64,000 nucleotides of DNA from Viola odorata (lineage: Eukaryota > Streptophyta > Magnoliopsida > Malpighiales > Violaceae). A program made the position numbers and the translations under genes. Positions 33,556 to 44,770 of this stretch are shown here, in pieces (the stretch's first letter is position 1; the number at the start of each line of letters is the position of its first letter). The notes under the pieces were generated by a model that had not been told where the DNA came from, ran no database searches, and saw only the letters and a list, made by a program, of their open reading frames with translations. Location: assembly GCA_963691705.1 (NCBI GenBank), contig OY829538.1, positions 51,549,151-51,613,150 of the forward strand, in the 5' to 3' direction.

Positions 33556-36500
33556 CAGCTGGCCGATCGAACAATCATCCGACCTAAAGGTGTAGTGACG
33601 GATGTCCTGGTAATGGTAAACGATTTTATCTATCCAGTTGACTTTTATATAGTTGAGATGAATGTTCAATTGCCTTCATGTACCACTGATATTTTAGTAG
33701 GAAGACCTTTCCTAAGAACGTCAAAAGCAAAGATAGACTGCTTCGAAGGAAGCATTATTCTTGAATTTTGTGGAAGAACAATTAAATTCAGCATCACTGA
33801 TGCTCTAAAACATCCTAATGATTTGCATTGTGTTAGTTTTTTGGATGTTTTGGATCCAATTACTGAAGAAATTGCTGACATTTATAATAGCGATACACTT
33901 GAGTATGTTTTGAGCAGGGGAATTTCCACTCAAGCACTGGAAGGATTAAAAGACCGCACGGGAAACCAGAAGGAACTCCAAGAAATTGTGGACAGTTTGG
34001 CCGATCAGGAAGATACAGACTTAGTCTTGGCCTTGAGCTTGGCCAAGACGCCGGCCAAGACTGCCAACAAAAGAACAAAAATAGTTAGTTGTCAATATGT
34101 GCAATCAACGATTCCTAAATTTCTACCTTCTGTTGTACAGGCACCACAATTGGAATTGAAGTCCCTACCAGACCACCTGAAGTACGCCTATCTAGGCCTA
34201 GATGACACCCTTCCCGTCATTATTTCAGCCAAACTATCGAGAGATGAAGAAGACAAATTGATTGTTGTATTGAAAAAATACAAAGAAGCGATAGGCTGGA
34301 CAATGGTAGACATCAAGGGGATATCATCCAATATTTGTACCCACAAAATACATTTGGAAGAGGATAAGAAACCCATCCGGCAACCCCAGAGGAGATTAAA
34401 CCCTCCTATGATGGAAGTTGTTAAGAAAGAAATAATCAAGCTATTAGACTCCGGTGTGATTTACCCTATCTCTGATAGTAATTGGGTGTCTCCTGTGCAG
34501 GTAGTCCCTAAGAAGACTGGAATAACAGTAATCGAAGGAGAAGATGGAGCTCAAAGAACAGCTAGAATTCAAAACGGATGGAGGGTATGCATTGACTACC
34601 GAAGGCTGAATCAAGTCACTCGGAAGGACCATTTCCCGCTGCCTTTCATCGATCAAATGGTAGAGAGACTTACTGGAAAGTCTCACTACTGTTTCTTGGA
34701 CGGATACTCAGGGTTCCATCAAATACCCGTTGCACCCGAAGATCAACAAAAGACAACGTTCACTTGTCCATTTGGAACGTTTGCCTATAGACGCATGCCA
34801 TTTGGGCTGTGTAATGCGCTAGCCACCTTTCAAAGGTGCATGGTAAGCATATTTTCTGAGTATGTAGAGAAGAGCATCGAAGTGTTTATGGATGATTTTA
34901 CCGTATACGGTAACGATTTCAACCAATGCCTACACAACTTAGAAAATATTTTAAAGAGATGTGTTGATACATGTTTAGTCTTGAACTTTGAAAAATGCCA
35001 TTTTATGGTAGATCAAGGGATTGTCCTTGGACATGTAGTCTCTAAGAAAGGCATTGAGGTTGATCAAGCCAAAATTGACACTATCAAGAACTTGCCTTAC
35101 CGCAAGAAATCGTTCGAAGAACTGAAGGAACGATTGACCACAACACTGATCATTCAACCCCCTGATTGGAGCTTGCCATTCGAGCTAATGTGCGACGCAA
35201 GTGATGCTGCTGTTGGAGCGGTTCTTGGACAGAAGAAAGGAAAAGACCCTCACGTGATCTACTATGCATCTAAGATGCTAGATGATGCCCAACGAAATTA
35301 CACCACAACCGAAAAAGAACTCTTTGCAATAGTTTTTGCCTTGGAAAAATTTAGATCTTATTTATTGGGCACAAAAATTATTGTGTTTTTAGATCATGCG
35401 GCATTAAAATATCTCTTGGTCAAGCATGATGCTAAGCCTAGACTAATCCGTTGGATTCTTCTTATGCAGGAGCACAATCTGGAAATTAAGGACAAGAGTG
35501 GCAGGGAAAATCTCGTGGCAGACCACTTAAGCCGCTGCCTAGCAAAGGGAGACACGAAAGAAATCAAAGCAGAATTTCCCGATGAAAATTTGTTTTCTAT
35601 CGCACAGTCTAGCCCGGAGTCTAGGCCTAGACATCAGCCGAACCCGCGACCATGGTACGCTGAAATAGCGAATTACCTAGCAACAGGTAAACACTATGGT
35701 GATATGACTACCTATGAGAGGGTAAAGGTCAAACACGACAGTAAGTACTATGTCTGGGATGATCCATATTTATGGAAGTTAGGATCCGATCAATTGCTAA
35801 GGAGGTGTATACCTCATGATGAAACCAAGTCTATACTTGAATTCTGTCATTCCAAAGCATGCGGAGGCCATTTTGGAGCAAGAAGAACAGCCCTAAAAAT
35901 CTTAGAGGCTGGTTTTTATTGGCCGACAATTTTTCAGGATAGTGCCCTATTTTGTAAAACTTGTCCGGCTTGTCAAAAAGTAGGAAACATTAGTTCCCGA
36001 AATGAAATGCCTATGAATTTTATTCTTTCTTGTGAAATATTTGATATATGGGGCATAGATTTTATGGGACCTTTTCCCACTTCCTTTGGCAACAGATATA
36101 TTCTCTTAGTTGTGGATTATGTATCAAAATGGATAGAGGCGAAAGCCACTAAAAATGATGATGCTAGAACTGTTATTTCCTTTATTAAATCTAATATCTT
36201 GAACAGATTTGGGATTCCTCGAGGGATCATTAGTGATCAAGGAACCCACTTCTGCAACAAGATTTTATCTTCTCTTTTCAGGAAATATGGCATCACACAT
36301 AGGGTATCCACAGCCTACCACCCTCAGACAAACGGCCAAGCCGAAGTGTCAAATAGAGAGGTGAAGTCAGTCTTGGCCAAGACAGTAGGCCTAGACAGAC
36401 GCGATTGGAGCCAGCGGTTAGATGACGCATTGTGGGCCTGCCGAACGGCTTACAAAGGACCAATCGGGATGACACCTTACAAGCTAGTCTATGGAAAGAC

Positions 36501-36945
36501 ATGCCACTTACCAGTAGGGTTGCAACATAAAGCATTTTGGGCAATACGAAAGTGCAACCTAAGTTGTGATGAGGCTGGCCAAGAAAGGAAGCTACAACTC
36601 CATGAGCTAGAGGAATTGAGAGACCAAGCCTATGACAATCAGCTGATTGTCAAGGTCAGAATGAAAGCTTACCATGATAAGCGGATTATTGGAAAACCTC
36701 TCCACACAGGGGAGAAAGTTCTTCTTTATAATTCCCGTTTTAAAATGTTTCCTGGAAAACTAAAAACTAGATGGGAAGGCCCTTTTGTTATTACTAACAT
36801 TTACCCACATGGTGCAGTAGATATTAGGAATGAGAAAACAGGTGTCGAGCTCAAGGTGAACGGGCAGAGATTGAAACCGTTCTTTGAGGGTTTTCAGGAA
36901 GAAAAAGTTTCTGAAAAGGTGGAAAAGCCACCTGAAAACAACTAA
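33556..36945 (+). pseudogene. Element B pol: protease end, reverse transcriptase, RNase H, integrase
   Basis: About 1,129 codons are open without a stop. Counting from the Ile-Gln-Leu start: protease tail [17 protein letters not shown] (about 48-64), reverse transcriptase 300-510 with FMDDF at 446-450, RNase H 545-665 with CDASD, LDHAAL and ADHLSR, integrase zinc finger 767-808 (H, H, C, C present), catalytic Asp 837 and 896 and Glu 932, and a C-terminal domain to 1100. The polyprotein would cut itself, copy the RNA and insert the cDNA. One flaw is visible: about 45 codons of the RT-RNase H connection are missing in frame ([16 protein letters not shown]). Solo LTR Y separates pol from gag. 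No other break seen. Confidence 0.9.
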
Positions 36946-37479
36946 AGAAAAATTGAGAGTCGAGCCTAGGACTTAAAATAAGGGCGCTGCAAGGGAGGCA
37001 ACCCTAGTTTCTTTTAATTTTAGCATGTATTTAATTTTTTTGTCACATTTGATTTCACTGGGTTATTTTCGTTTTTTGTGCAGGAAATTAAGTGTGGGGA
37101 AATTGAAGTAGTCTTGGCCGAGATCTTGGCCAAGACTTAGAGCTAGACTGCCTCGCGAGTGAAGAGCCCTTTTGTGAGTTAGTGGGACACGTGTCATCGC
37201 CGCCAAATAAAAGCCTTTATTTGCTTTTGAAACGGACAATTTCAAAAAGCCAATTAAAAGGAATTAATTGGCAGCGTGGGAAATTAATCTACCACCTCTG
37301 CATATTCCTTCTCCCACTCTGACATGATCTCCCCACGTCCAACAAAATCCAACCTCTCACCTGAGCTAAAAGCAGCAGACCTTTCTCCTTCTTCTTCCCC
37401 AAAATCGCACAGTGTCCCCTGCACAAACTAAACTCCAAAAACCCAAAATCCTTTCAAATCTTTTTCCCCTTTCGCACCC
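36946..37479 (+). other. Element B pol-to-env spacer
   Basis: No gene seen. Holds one palindrome module (37109-37138, GTCTTGGCCGAGATCTTGGC, then CAAGAC) and a C/T-rich stretch before the env-like ATG. Confidence 0.7.
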
Positions 37480-39674
37480 ATGACTGCTCCCAGCCGTCCT
37501 TCGCCTTCCCACATCCCTGAGGAGAGCGATGATCTCCGTGGAGCTCAGCCGACTACCCTTCCGACCAGTTCCCTCTCCGCCGCGAGACGGTTGCTCAACG
37601 CAATAGGGGATGACGATTCCATGTCCTCCGAAGATGACTTACCCGAGGAATCAGAGGAGAGTGTCCAGGGAGGCGACCGAGCTGTTGTCGTGTCCGATGA
37701 GGTTCCTCTCGCGAAGAGGATGAAGACCTCTGCTCCGGCGACGACGGGAGACAGAGACAGTCGGCGCCAAAGCAGGCTAATGAAGAAGATGGCAGCTGCC
37801 GGAGCATCAAACCCAACTCCGATAACCGCTGCGAAGAAACCCACTCCTGCTACTGCCGCAGCCGCTACTGTTACCACACCACCACCGCCACCTCCAGCGA
37901 AGAAGAATTCAGCCACTGCGCCGCCCAAGAAGTCCGGGCGAGTCAAGCAGGTGGCTCACAAAAAGACACCGACTAAGAAGCCGGCAAAGACCCCGATTCC
38001 AGTTCAGTCACCACCCCCACCAAACCCTAAGTAGAGCAAGGCCACTGCCGCTCCTTCCACTGCCAAGAGCAAAGGGAAACAGAAGGTGGTCGTGGAGGAT
38101 TCTATTGAGGACGATGAAGACGATTTAGTCTTGGCCAAAACTGCGGCCAAGACTCCTAAGGTACGATCTCTTCCTCCTCTGCACACACTTAAAGGCTGGT
38201 TGAAATTTGACACGCCATACCTTAAAGCCAAATTGCGTGATATGCATGCCTGTGATATCCCTGCTTTTGCTCGATTAGAGTTTGATTTTTTGAATGAGAT
38301 GGCATTAGAGGATAAAATTAGGGAATATGTGTATGCGATTGGTTGGTCCCTTTTATGTCTGTTGAGTGTGATGCTTATGCTGAACTGTGTCTTGAATTTC
38401 ACACAACCTTCTGGTTTGATGAGGACACCTTGTATGCTAGGGGTAGAGACAAACCAGATTTTGCTGCTCCTGATGTGATTAATTTTAGGTTGTGTGATAA
38501 ATGGAGTCACTTGTCTGTTGATGCCTTCAATGCTTTGCTAGGATTTGCCTTTACTGATGAAGCTATTTTTGATTATCCCCAAGATTGGGATAATAATGTT
38601 GCTTTTAGGGAGATCACTGGTGATCCGAATGCTAAGTTTGATAGGAACTCTAAGGCACATGCCATTTTAAACCCTGCGCTTAGAATGCTCCATAGAACCT
38701 TGTCTATCAACCTTTCGGGGAAGACAAAGGTCTCTGGAAATTTAGCCAAGTCTGAATTGTTTCTGTTATGGTGCATTATGCACAAGAAAAAGGTCAACTT
38801 AGGCTTGTATTTGGTTCAAGTATTGCATGCACGTGAGTCTAAAACCAAATTAATTTTTGGATCATTGATTACTTGGCTTGCTATTCAAACTGCTAGTTTC
38901 GATCCTGCTGCTTCTGATTTGTTTAGATGTTGCTCCCCCAAAATCCTAGATTTTAGATCCTTCGACCAAATGGGACATTTCCATTTGGAAGGAGAGTTTG
39001 TCGCTTGTAATACAGGTTTTACACCAGTGGCGGACCACATCTTCTCAAAGAAAAATGGAGGACAGTACAAGCTGCGTCCCATTGTCATCCCTGGAGAAGA
39101 AGCAGAGGGCGATCTTGCCCAGGATCTAGGCCAAGACGCTGGCCAAGACACCACCATTCCTGCTGCTGCAGCCGATCTAGGCCAATATGCGTGCCAAGAC
39201 CCCCCTGCCAGTAGCACCAGTGAGCCACCAGAGTGGGCAAGAGAATTCCAAGCCCGCCAGCTGCTCATCCTTGAGCAGCAGAAGATCATTCTCGATCGTC
39301 TTGGCCAAGACAAGGGCCAAGACCAGAATCAAGCACCCGTCAGAAACGTGGTGCCTCAATGGGCCCAATGCCTTAATGACAGGCAGGACGTCCTCCTTGA
39401 GCAGATGAAGCTCACAAGGACAAACGTCCTCCACATTTATCAGCACCTCGAAGCCCATTACAAGCTCCTCAAGGACCTTCATGACAATCTGAGCTCAGAG
39501 AGTGACTCCGAATCCTCTGATGAGGAGGATGAACCCCAGCCATCAGCCCAGCCAGCAAACGCATCCCGCCCGTCGATGCCTCCTCCTCCTCCAAAAGAGC
39601 CCAAACCAATAACCTCTCCTGCCCCTGATCTAGGCCAAGCCTCTGGCCAAGATCCCAAAACCCCAGCAACATGA
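37480..39674 (+). pseudogene. Element B env-like ORF (ATHILA ORF-1 family), two lesions
   Basis: The ATG at 37480 gives a Ser/Pro/Ala/Lys-rich N-terminus. A TAG at 38032-38034 and a frameshift near 38345 interrupt the reading. After that: FHTTFWFDEDTLYARGRDKP, NFRLCDKWSHLSVDAFN, EITGDPNAKFDRNSKAHAI, SELFLLWCIMHKKKVNLGLY and FDQMGHFHLEGEFVACN, matching A block by block. The C-terminal part holds [12 protein letters not shown] repeats encoded by palindrome modules (39111, 39175, 39294 and 39629) and a Glu/Ser-rich stretch. Function of the family is unknown; env-like only by position. Confidence 0.85.
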
Positions 39675-40152
39675 GTTGCTTCTGCCCCCAGGTCGTACTT
39701 TTCTTTTCTTTACTTTCTTTTCTGTTTTTAATTTTTGCCTCTCCACACAATGAGGACATTGTGTATTTTTAAGTGTGGGGAGGGTGTTAAATATGTCTTG
39801 TGTTTTGTGAATATTGAATGTTTGATAATGTGTTTTGCGTCTGTTTTGTGAGTCAAATTAATGTGTATTAAATTTTTATTTTTATGTCAGTTTGTCCAAT
39901 ATAGAGTCTGTCAAATGCATGATTTTTATTTGTATTTTTCTGCTTGTTTTGAGTCTGTTGTGAATGCACATCTAAATCCTTGTTTTCTTGCTTAGATTGT
40001 TTAGTCTTTTGGTGAGACTGCATTTAGACACTTTCCTATGTGATACAATGCTTTAGTAACAGGGAAGCAAATGAGCGTAAATGATCAATGCCCAAGGGGC
40101 ATGTTATCTGATGTTTCCGAAACATTTATCATCCACATGGTCGTAGGGACAC
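39675..40152 (+). other. Element B 3' untranslated region, first part
   Basis: No gene seen. Contains an AAGTGTGGGGAGG tract near 39771 that resembles the polypurine tract but lies 5 kb from the LTR. T-rich throughout. Confidence 0.65.
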
Positions 40153-41138
40153 TTAGCTGTTGATACCCAAATTTTGACGCCATTTTTAATCAATTTTAGC
40201 ATTTCTGTCATTTATTTAATTTACTATCATTTTTACTTGATTTACAGTCATCTGTAGTTAGTTTACTGTCGTTAGCATTTTTAGGTGTTTCGTTGCATTT
40301 TAGCATCATCATTAGCATCGTCAGCTTTCGAAATAGCATTTTCAATCTTTCAGCACTTATTTTCATTATTATCGTCAATATTATTTTTAGCCTTAAAAAT
40401 CACATTTTTGGCTATCCGGCAGTCGTTTGCTAGTTTTTTCTCCATTTTTGATCATCGCATGAATTTTAGGATTTTTGAGATTTTAGCGCATTTTTTAGTA
40501 TTTTTATTATTTTATTATTATTTTTATTCGAGCTTTTATTGGACCCGAGTAAGTCTGCTCGAACCACAGCTTGACTTTTAAATGTTTTCCATCAACTAGT
40601 TGCTAGCTTTTTTTCTGCTCGCAACGGTATACAACGTTTCGTGTAATTTTCGGCGTAACGTTTTTATTTTTCCGTTCCCGCGTTTCGCGCTTTTGAACGC
40701 GAAAATAAACGCGTCAAACGCGAAATTTTCATGCTTCGCTGTATACGGTTAAAACCGTCATAATTTTCTCTACGCGCTGGTACCCTCGGATCGAAAAGTC
40801 CGAGCGTTTGCTCGCAGGACTCAGCTCGAGCCCATTTAAATAAATTAAAGGGCATTTTAATCACAACCGTTGATCTGGTCAACTCAAGAAAAGTCAACCA
40901 GATCAACGGTTGACAAATTAAAGGGGCATGGTGCATGGCACACGCGAACGGCCATGGACGTGCGTGAACAGGGGAGCGAGCCACCGAGCTGCTCGCTCCC
41001 GTCCCCTCGGCCGTTACCTGTCCCCTCGGCCATCATCACAACGCCCCTAGCCCAGCCACCTCACGGCCGTAGCCCCGCCAGCGTGAACAACACCTCCACG
41101 CGCACAGCCGCGTCCCTCTCCTCCACGCGATTTTCTCC

Positions 41139-41147
41139 TATAAATAG
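41139..41147 (+). promoter_or_regulatory. TATA box of Ogre-like LTR copy 2
   Basis: TATAAATAG in CTCCTATAAATAGGGG, conserved in copy 1. Transcripts would start about 30 bp downstream. Confidence 0.6.
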
Positions 41148-41794
41148 GGGCTCTCATTCAACGTAAAAACGGCACCAAAATCGCAAGAAACCCTTGCTCC
41201 TTCTCCCTCTTGATCAGCTTGCTCATATTGAGCGACAATCGTCCAGTTCAAAGTTTGAAATGTGAGCTTTCTCTCTCTAGCTCATCTTCGGTTTTTCTGC
41301 GCAAGTTTTCTTTAATTTCGTTTGGCTTGATTTTGAGCAAATAAATTGATTGTTTTTGTGCTATTAATTCACATACGTAATGTAGATTAAATACATGCTT
41401 TCAATTTTGAAAATCGTTGGCTAGATTGTTCGAATTAATTAGTTTTCGATAATTAACGGTTCGGTCATTTTTTCGAAATTAAATTTTGTACGAGTCAAAC
41501 TCAAAATCGAGGTTTATACGGTCGGAAAGTCGTCGAAGAGACGAACATTTTGGTACGTCCATTTTTCAAAACGGCCAAGTGTGGCCGGAGTTGGGTCGCC
41601 GGCAGTAGCTCCGGCGACCAAGGGAGGGGGTGATGAATAGTGCCATGCTTGTTCATCACACGGCGCCGTTTTGGCCCCCCTCCCAAGTTTTCAAAGTTTT
41701 CAATTAGGTCCCTCCGATTTTTAATTCTTTCCGAAATTTCAAATCGCAAGTTTTTCGTAAAAATAATTCGTACGCATCGTACGTTAATTTCTCG

Positions 41795-42245
41795 TATTAT
41801 CAACTGTTTAATTTTCTGCACTTATCAACTGTTTAATTTTCTGCACTTATCAACTGTTTAATATTCTGCACGTATCAACTGTTTAATTTTCTGCACTTAT
41901 CAACTGTTTTAATTCTTAGCACTTTAAATTTCCGCACTTTATTTTCTGCAATTTAAAAATTCAGTTATTTATTTTTACCGCCTACATGGACGGTCGCACT
42001 TTAATTTCCGCAATATCAACTGCTTTAATTTTTCGCAAAACTGCTGGAAATCCTTCCGCAATATCAACTGTTTTATTTTCTGCAAATATCAATTGTTTTA
42101 TTTTCTGCAATATCAACTGCTTTAATTTTTCGCACAACTGCTGGAAATCCTTCCGCAAATATCAACTGCTTTATTTTCTGCAAATATCAATTGTTTTATT
42201 TTTCGCAAATATCAACTCTCTACTTTCTGCAAATTATCCAACTGT
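41795..42245 (+). repeat. Tandem array 1 in Ogre-like LTR copy 2
   Basis: Units of about 25-27 bp built on TATCAACTGTTTAATTTTCT, then related units with CTGCTTTAATTTTTCGCA and a repeated CTGCTGGAAATCCTTCCGCA insert. The reverse complement resembles the second array of copy 1. Confidence 0.85.
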
Positions 42246-43270
42246 TAAATTCTCGTATGCTTAAAATCAATCATTTTTCGCATGCAATCAACGTAGATAT
42301 TAAATTCTCCCATGCGTAAAATCAATCATTCTTCGCATGCAATCACGTAGATGTTAGATTCTCACATGCTTAAAATCAATCATTTTTCGCATGCAATCAA
42401 CGTAGCATTTTAATTCTCACATGCGTAAAATCAATCATTCTTCGCATGCAATCAACGTAGCATTTTAATTCTCACATGCGTAAAATCAATCATTCTTCGC
42501 ATGCAATATGTAGATGTTAGATTCTCACATGCTTAAAATCAATCATTTTTCGCATGCAATCAACGTAGCATTTTAATTCTCACATGCTTAAAATCAATCA
42601 TTTTTCGCATGCAACCACGTAGCATTTTAATTCGCACATGCGTAAAATCAATCATTCTTCGCATGCAATCACGTAGATGTTAGATTCTCACATGCTTAAA
42701 ATCAATCATTTTTCGCATGCAATCAACGTAGCATTTTAATTCTCACATGCGTAAAATCAATCATTCTTCGCATGCAATCACGTAGATGTTAGATTCTCAC
42801 ATGCTTAAAATCAATCATTTTTCGCATGCAATCAACGTAGCATTTTAATTCTCACATGCTTAAAATCAATCATTTTTCGCATGCAATCACGTAGCATTTT
42901 AATTCTCACATGCTTAAAATCAATCATTTTTCGCATGCAATCACGTAGCACTGTTCAAATTCTCACATGCTTAAAATCAATCATTTTTCGCATGCAATCA
43001 CCATAGCATTTAAATTCTCGTATGTGTAAAATCAATCATTTTTCACATACGATCAACCCAACATTTAAATTTCGTATGCGTAAAATCAATCATTTATCGC
43101 ATGCAAATCAGCTCAGCATTTAAATTCTCGTATGCGTAAAATCCATCATTTTTCGCATACAAACAACTGTCATCATTTTTGTCAAACCCAGCATCTCACT
43201 TTCGTATACGCAAAATTCATCATTTCTCGTATGCAATCAACTGTCATTTAAATTTTCGCACTCATAAAAT
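42246..43270 (+). repeat. Tandem array 2 in Ogre-like LTR copy 2
   Basis: About 14 well conserved units of roughly 55 bp, then degenerate units. Each contains AAAATCAATCATTTTTCGCA followed by TGCAATCAACGTAGC. Two unit variants differ at ATGCTTAAAA versus ATGCGTAAAA and alternate irregularly. Confidence 0.9.
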
Positions 43271-44164
43271 TGTTTACTTCTTTCTCAAGCTATCACTAAT
43301 ACTCTCACTTTGTAGGTTTTAAATTCAAGCTTCGCTCGAAAGTACGCCTTTCGATTCCTTTTTATTTATTCAGCGCTTTTTCGTAAAATAGCAGTCGTAC
43401 GCATGATATATAGAACTGTTAGAATTAAAATCAACCCACATGAACAACGTGTTTAAAGAGTCGCTTCAAATGCCATATTCATGTGATTTTAAATTCTCGC
43501 ATATATTGACTGCATGTACATGGGGACTTTCGATCCCACATCAGTTTTCCACTTCAAAAACCAATCATTTAAAATTGGTACTCTGTTAGCAATCCATGAT
43601 AGGTTCACATAGCAATCAATCTAATCATGCATGGCCCGATGATGAAATAAGAGGGCGCTCATTCAGTCTTACAGAAAATTCAGTCCCATCACGTTACGGT
43701 CAAGAATAATAGACTGATCTTGATAAACGGTAACCCCGTCCGAAAGATCTTTTTTTATTATTTTTGAACGGTCCCGATTGTGGAAAAGGCTAAAGTGACG
43801 ATTCCTCTGAGGGCCCCCTTTTTCAAAATAAAACGCATTTTCATCAAAACACCTTTTAAACATCTCTCTCATCAATCGGTAACCGTTTTCGGATGTGACT
43901 CGGGTGCCTAACACCTTCCCAAGACCATAATACGACCCCGAACCTTTTGTCTGGGGTCCAGACCCCTTTTTTGTGCCTTTAGTTTTTTTTACTTATTATA
44001 TTTCCTATGCCATGACGATTAAGGTTCCCTAAAGCCTAGCAACCAAATTAGGGTGGCGACTTCATTGCATGTTGCGAGGCGTCTGTCTACGCTGAGCATT
44101 CTAAGGTCCCAAATTTCGTTGCACACTCGCGAGTTTTTAATTTTCGTGGGGGCGCGACATTAGC

Positions 44165-44770
44165 TAGTACCTTAACTCTTCTTAGGATGATGGGGTTAGC
44201 TGATTTGAGTGTGTCGTTCTATCTACTTGTAGTGTGAGGCAAATAAGGTGTTGGAATGTCATAGGATAGACATAGCAAAGGTGGAAGTCCCCGCTGAAAA
44301 GGACAAGCTCTGTCTATGTGCTGTGTCTGTAAACATACAAAGGACACTTGACATGTCAAAAGAAAAAAAAAAATTAAGGACATAAAAGAAAATAAGAAAA
44401 GAAAAAAATAAATCTGTCAAAGTGATTTAAATGGCACCAAGTCTTTAGGCACTTATGGATAGACGACACTCGGTGGGGCTCAAATTTTTGGTTAACTCTG
44501 TTTCCCTTTTTCTTATCAATCTTTTCTAGTAGGGTGTCTTGATACCATGTGGAAGGTGTATGTTTGGGGTATTGATCATTCCTTGTTAGTCTCGCATTGG
44601 ATAGCTTATTAAAGTGTCTTGGCAGATCCAGTGGAAGGGTAAGCAATCTGAAAATGAGAAAGTCCGGGGGGTTCAGGATGTGTGTTTTGTTTTTGATGTG
44701 TTTTTATTTTTTTTAGTGAGTCTTTGAGTCTGTATGCTTGGGGGCAAGCATAGTTTAAGTGTGGGGAGTT
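44165..44770 (+). other. Element B 3' untranslated region, second part, with polypurine tract
   Basis: No gene seen. An A-rich run lies near 44365-44410. The polypurine tract AAGTGTGGGGAGTT (44757-44770) directly precedes the 3' LTR. Confidence 0.75.

Larger units (their letters stand above)
40158..44159 (+). mobile_element. Ogre-like solo LTR, copy 2 (4.0 kb)
   Basis: Ends are TGTTGATACCCAAATTTTG and GGGGGCGCGACA. The duplication is TTAGC (40153-40157 and 44160-44164). The ends and many internal blocks match copy 1 (4461-7723) in the opposite orientation, including the TATA box (41139-41147), the GAATGAGCGCCC-type block near its 3' end and CACCTTCC/ACGACCCCGAACCTTTTGT. It has no coding region, primer site or second LTR. 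It is 739 bp longer than copy 1, mainly through tandem arrays. Confidence 0.88.

Noticed and set aside
36569..36587. GCTGGCCAAGAAAGG as a further palindrome module of element B
   Set aside because: It encodes the DEAGQ residues conserved in Athila integrases (also in element A) and lacks the full palindrome, so it is expected from the protein.
39771..39783. AAGTGTGGGGAGG as the polypurine tract of element B
   Set aside because: No LTR follows; the tract that adjoins the 3' LTR is at 44757-44770. This may be a decoy or a secondary tract.
42246..43270. Regularly spaced repeats that could suggest a CRISPR array
   Set aside because: The whole 55-bp unit is repeated, including the part that would be spacer, and it lies in a plant solo LTR. 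It is a minisatellite.
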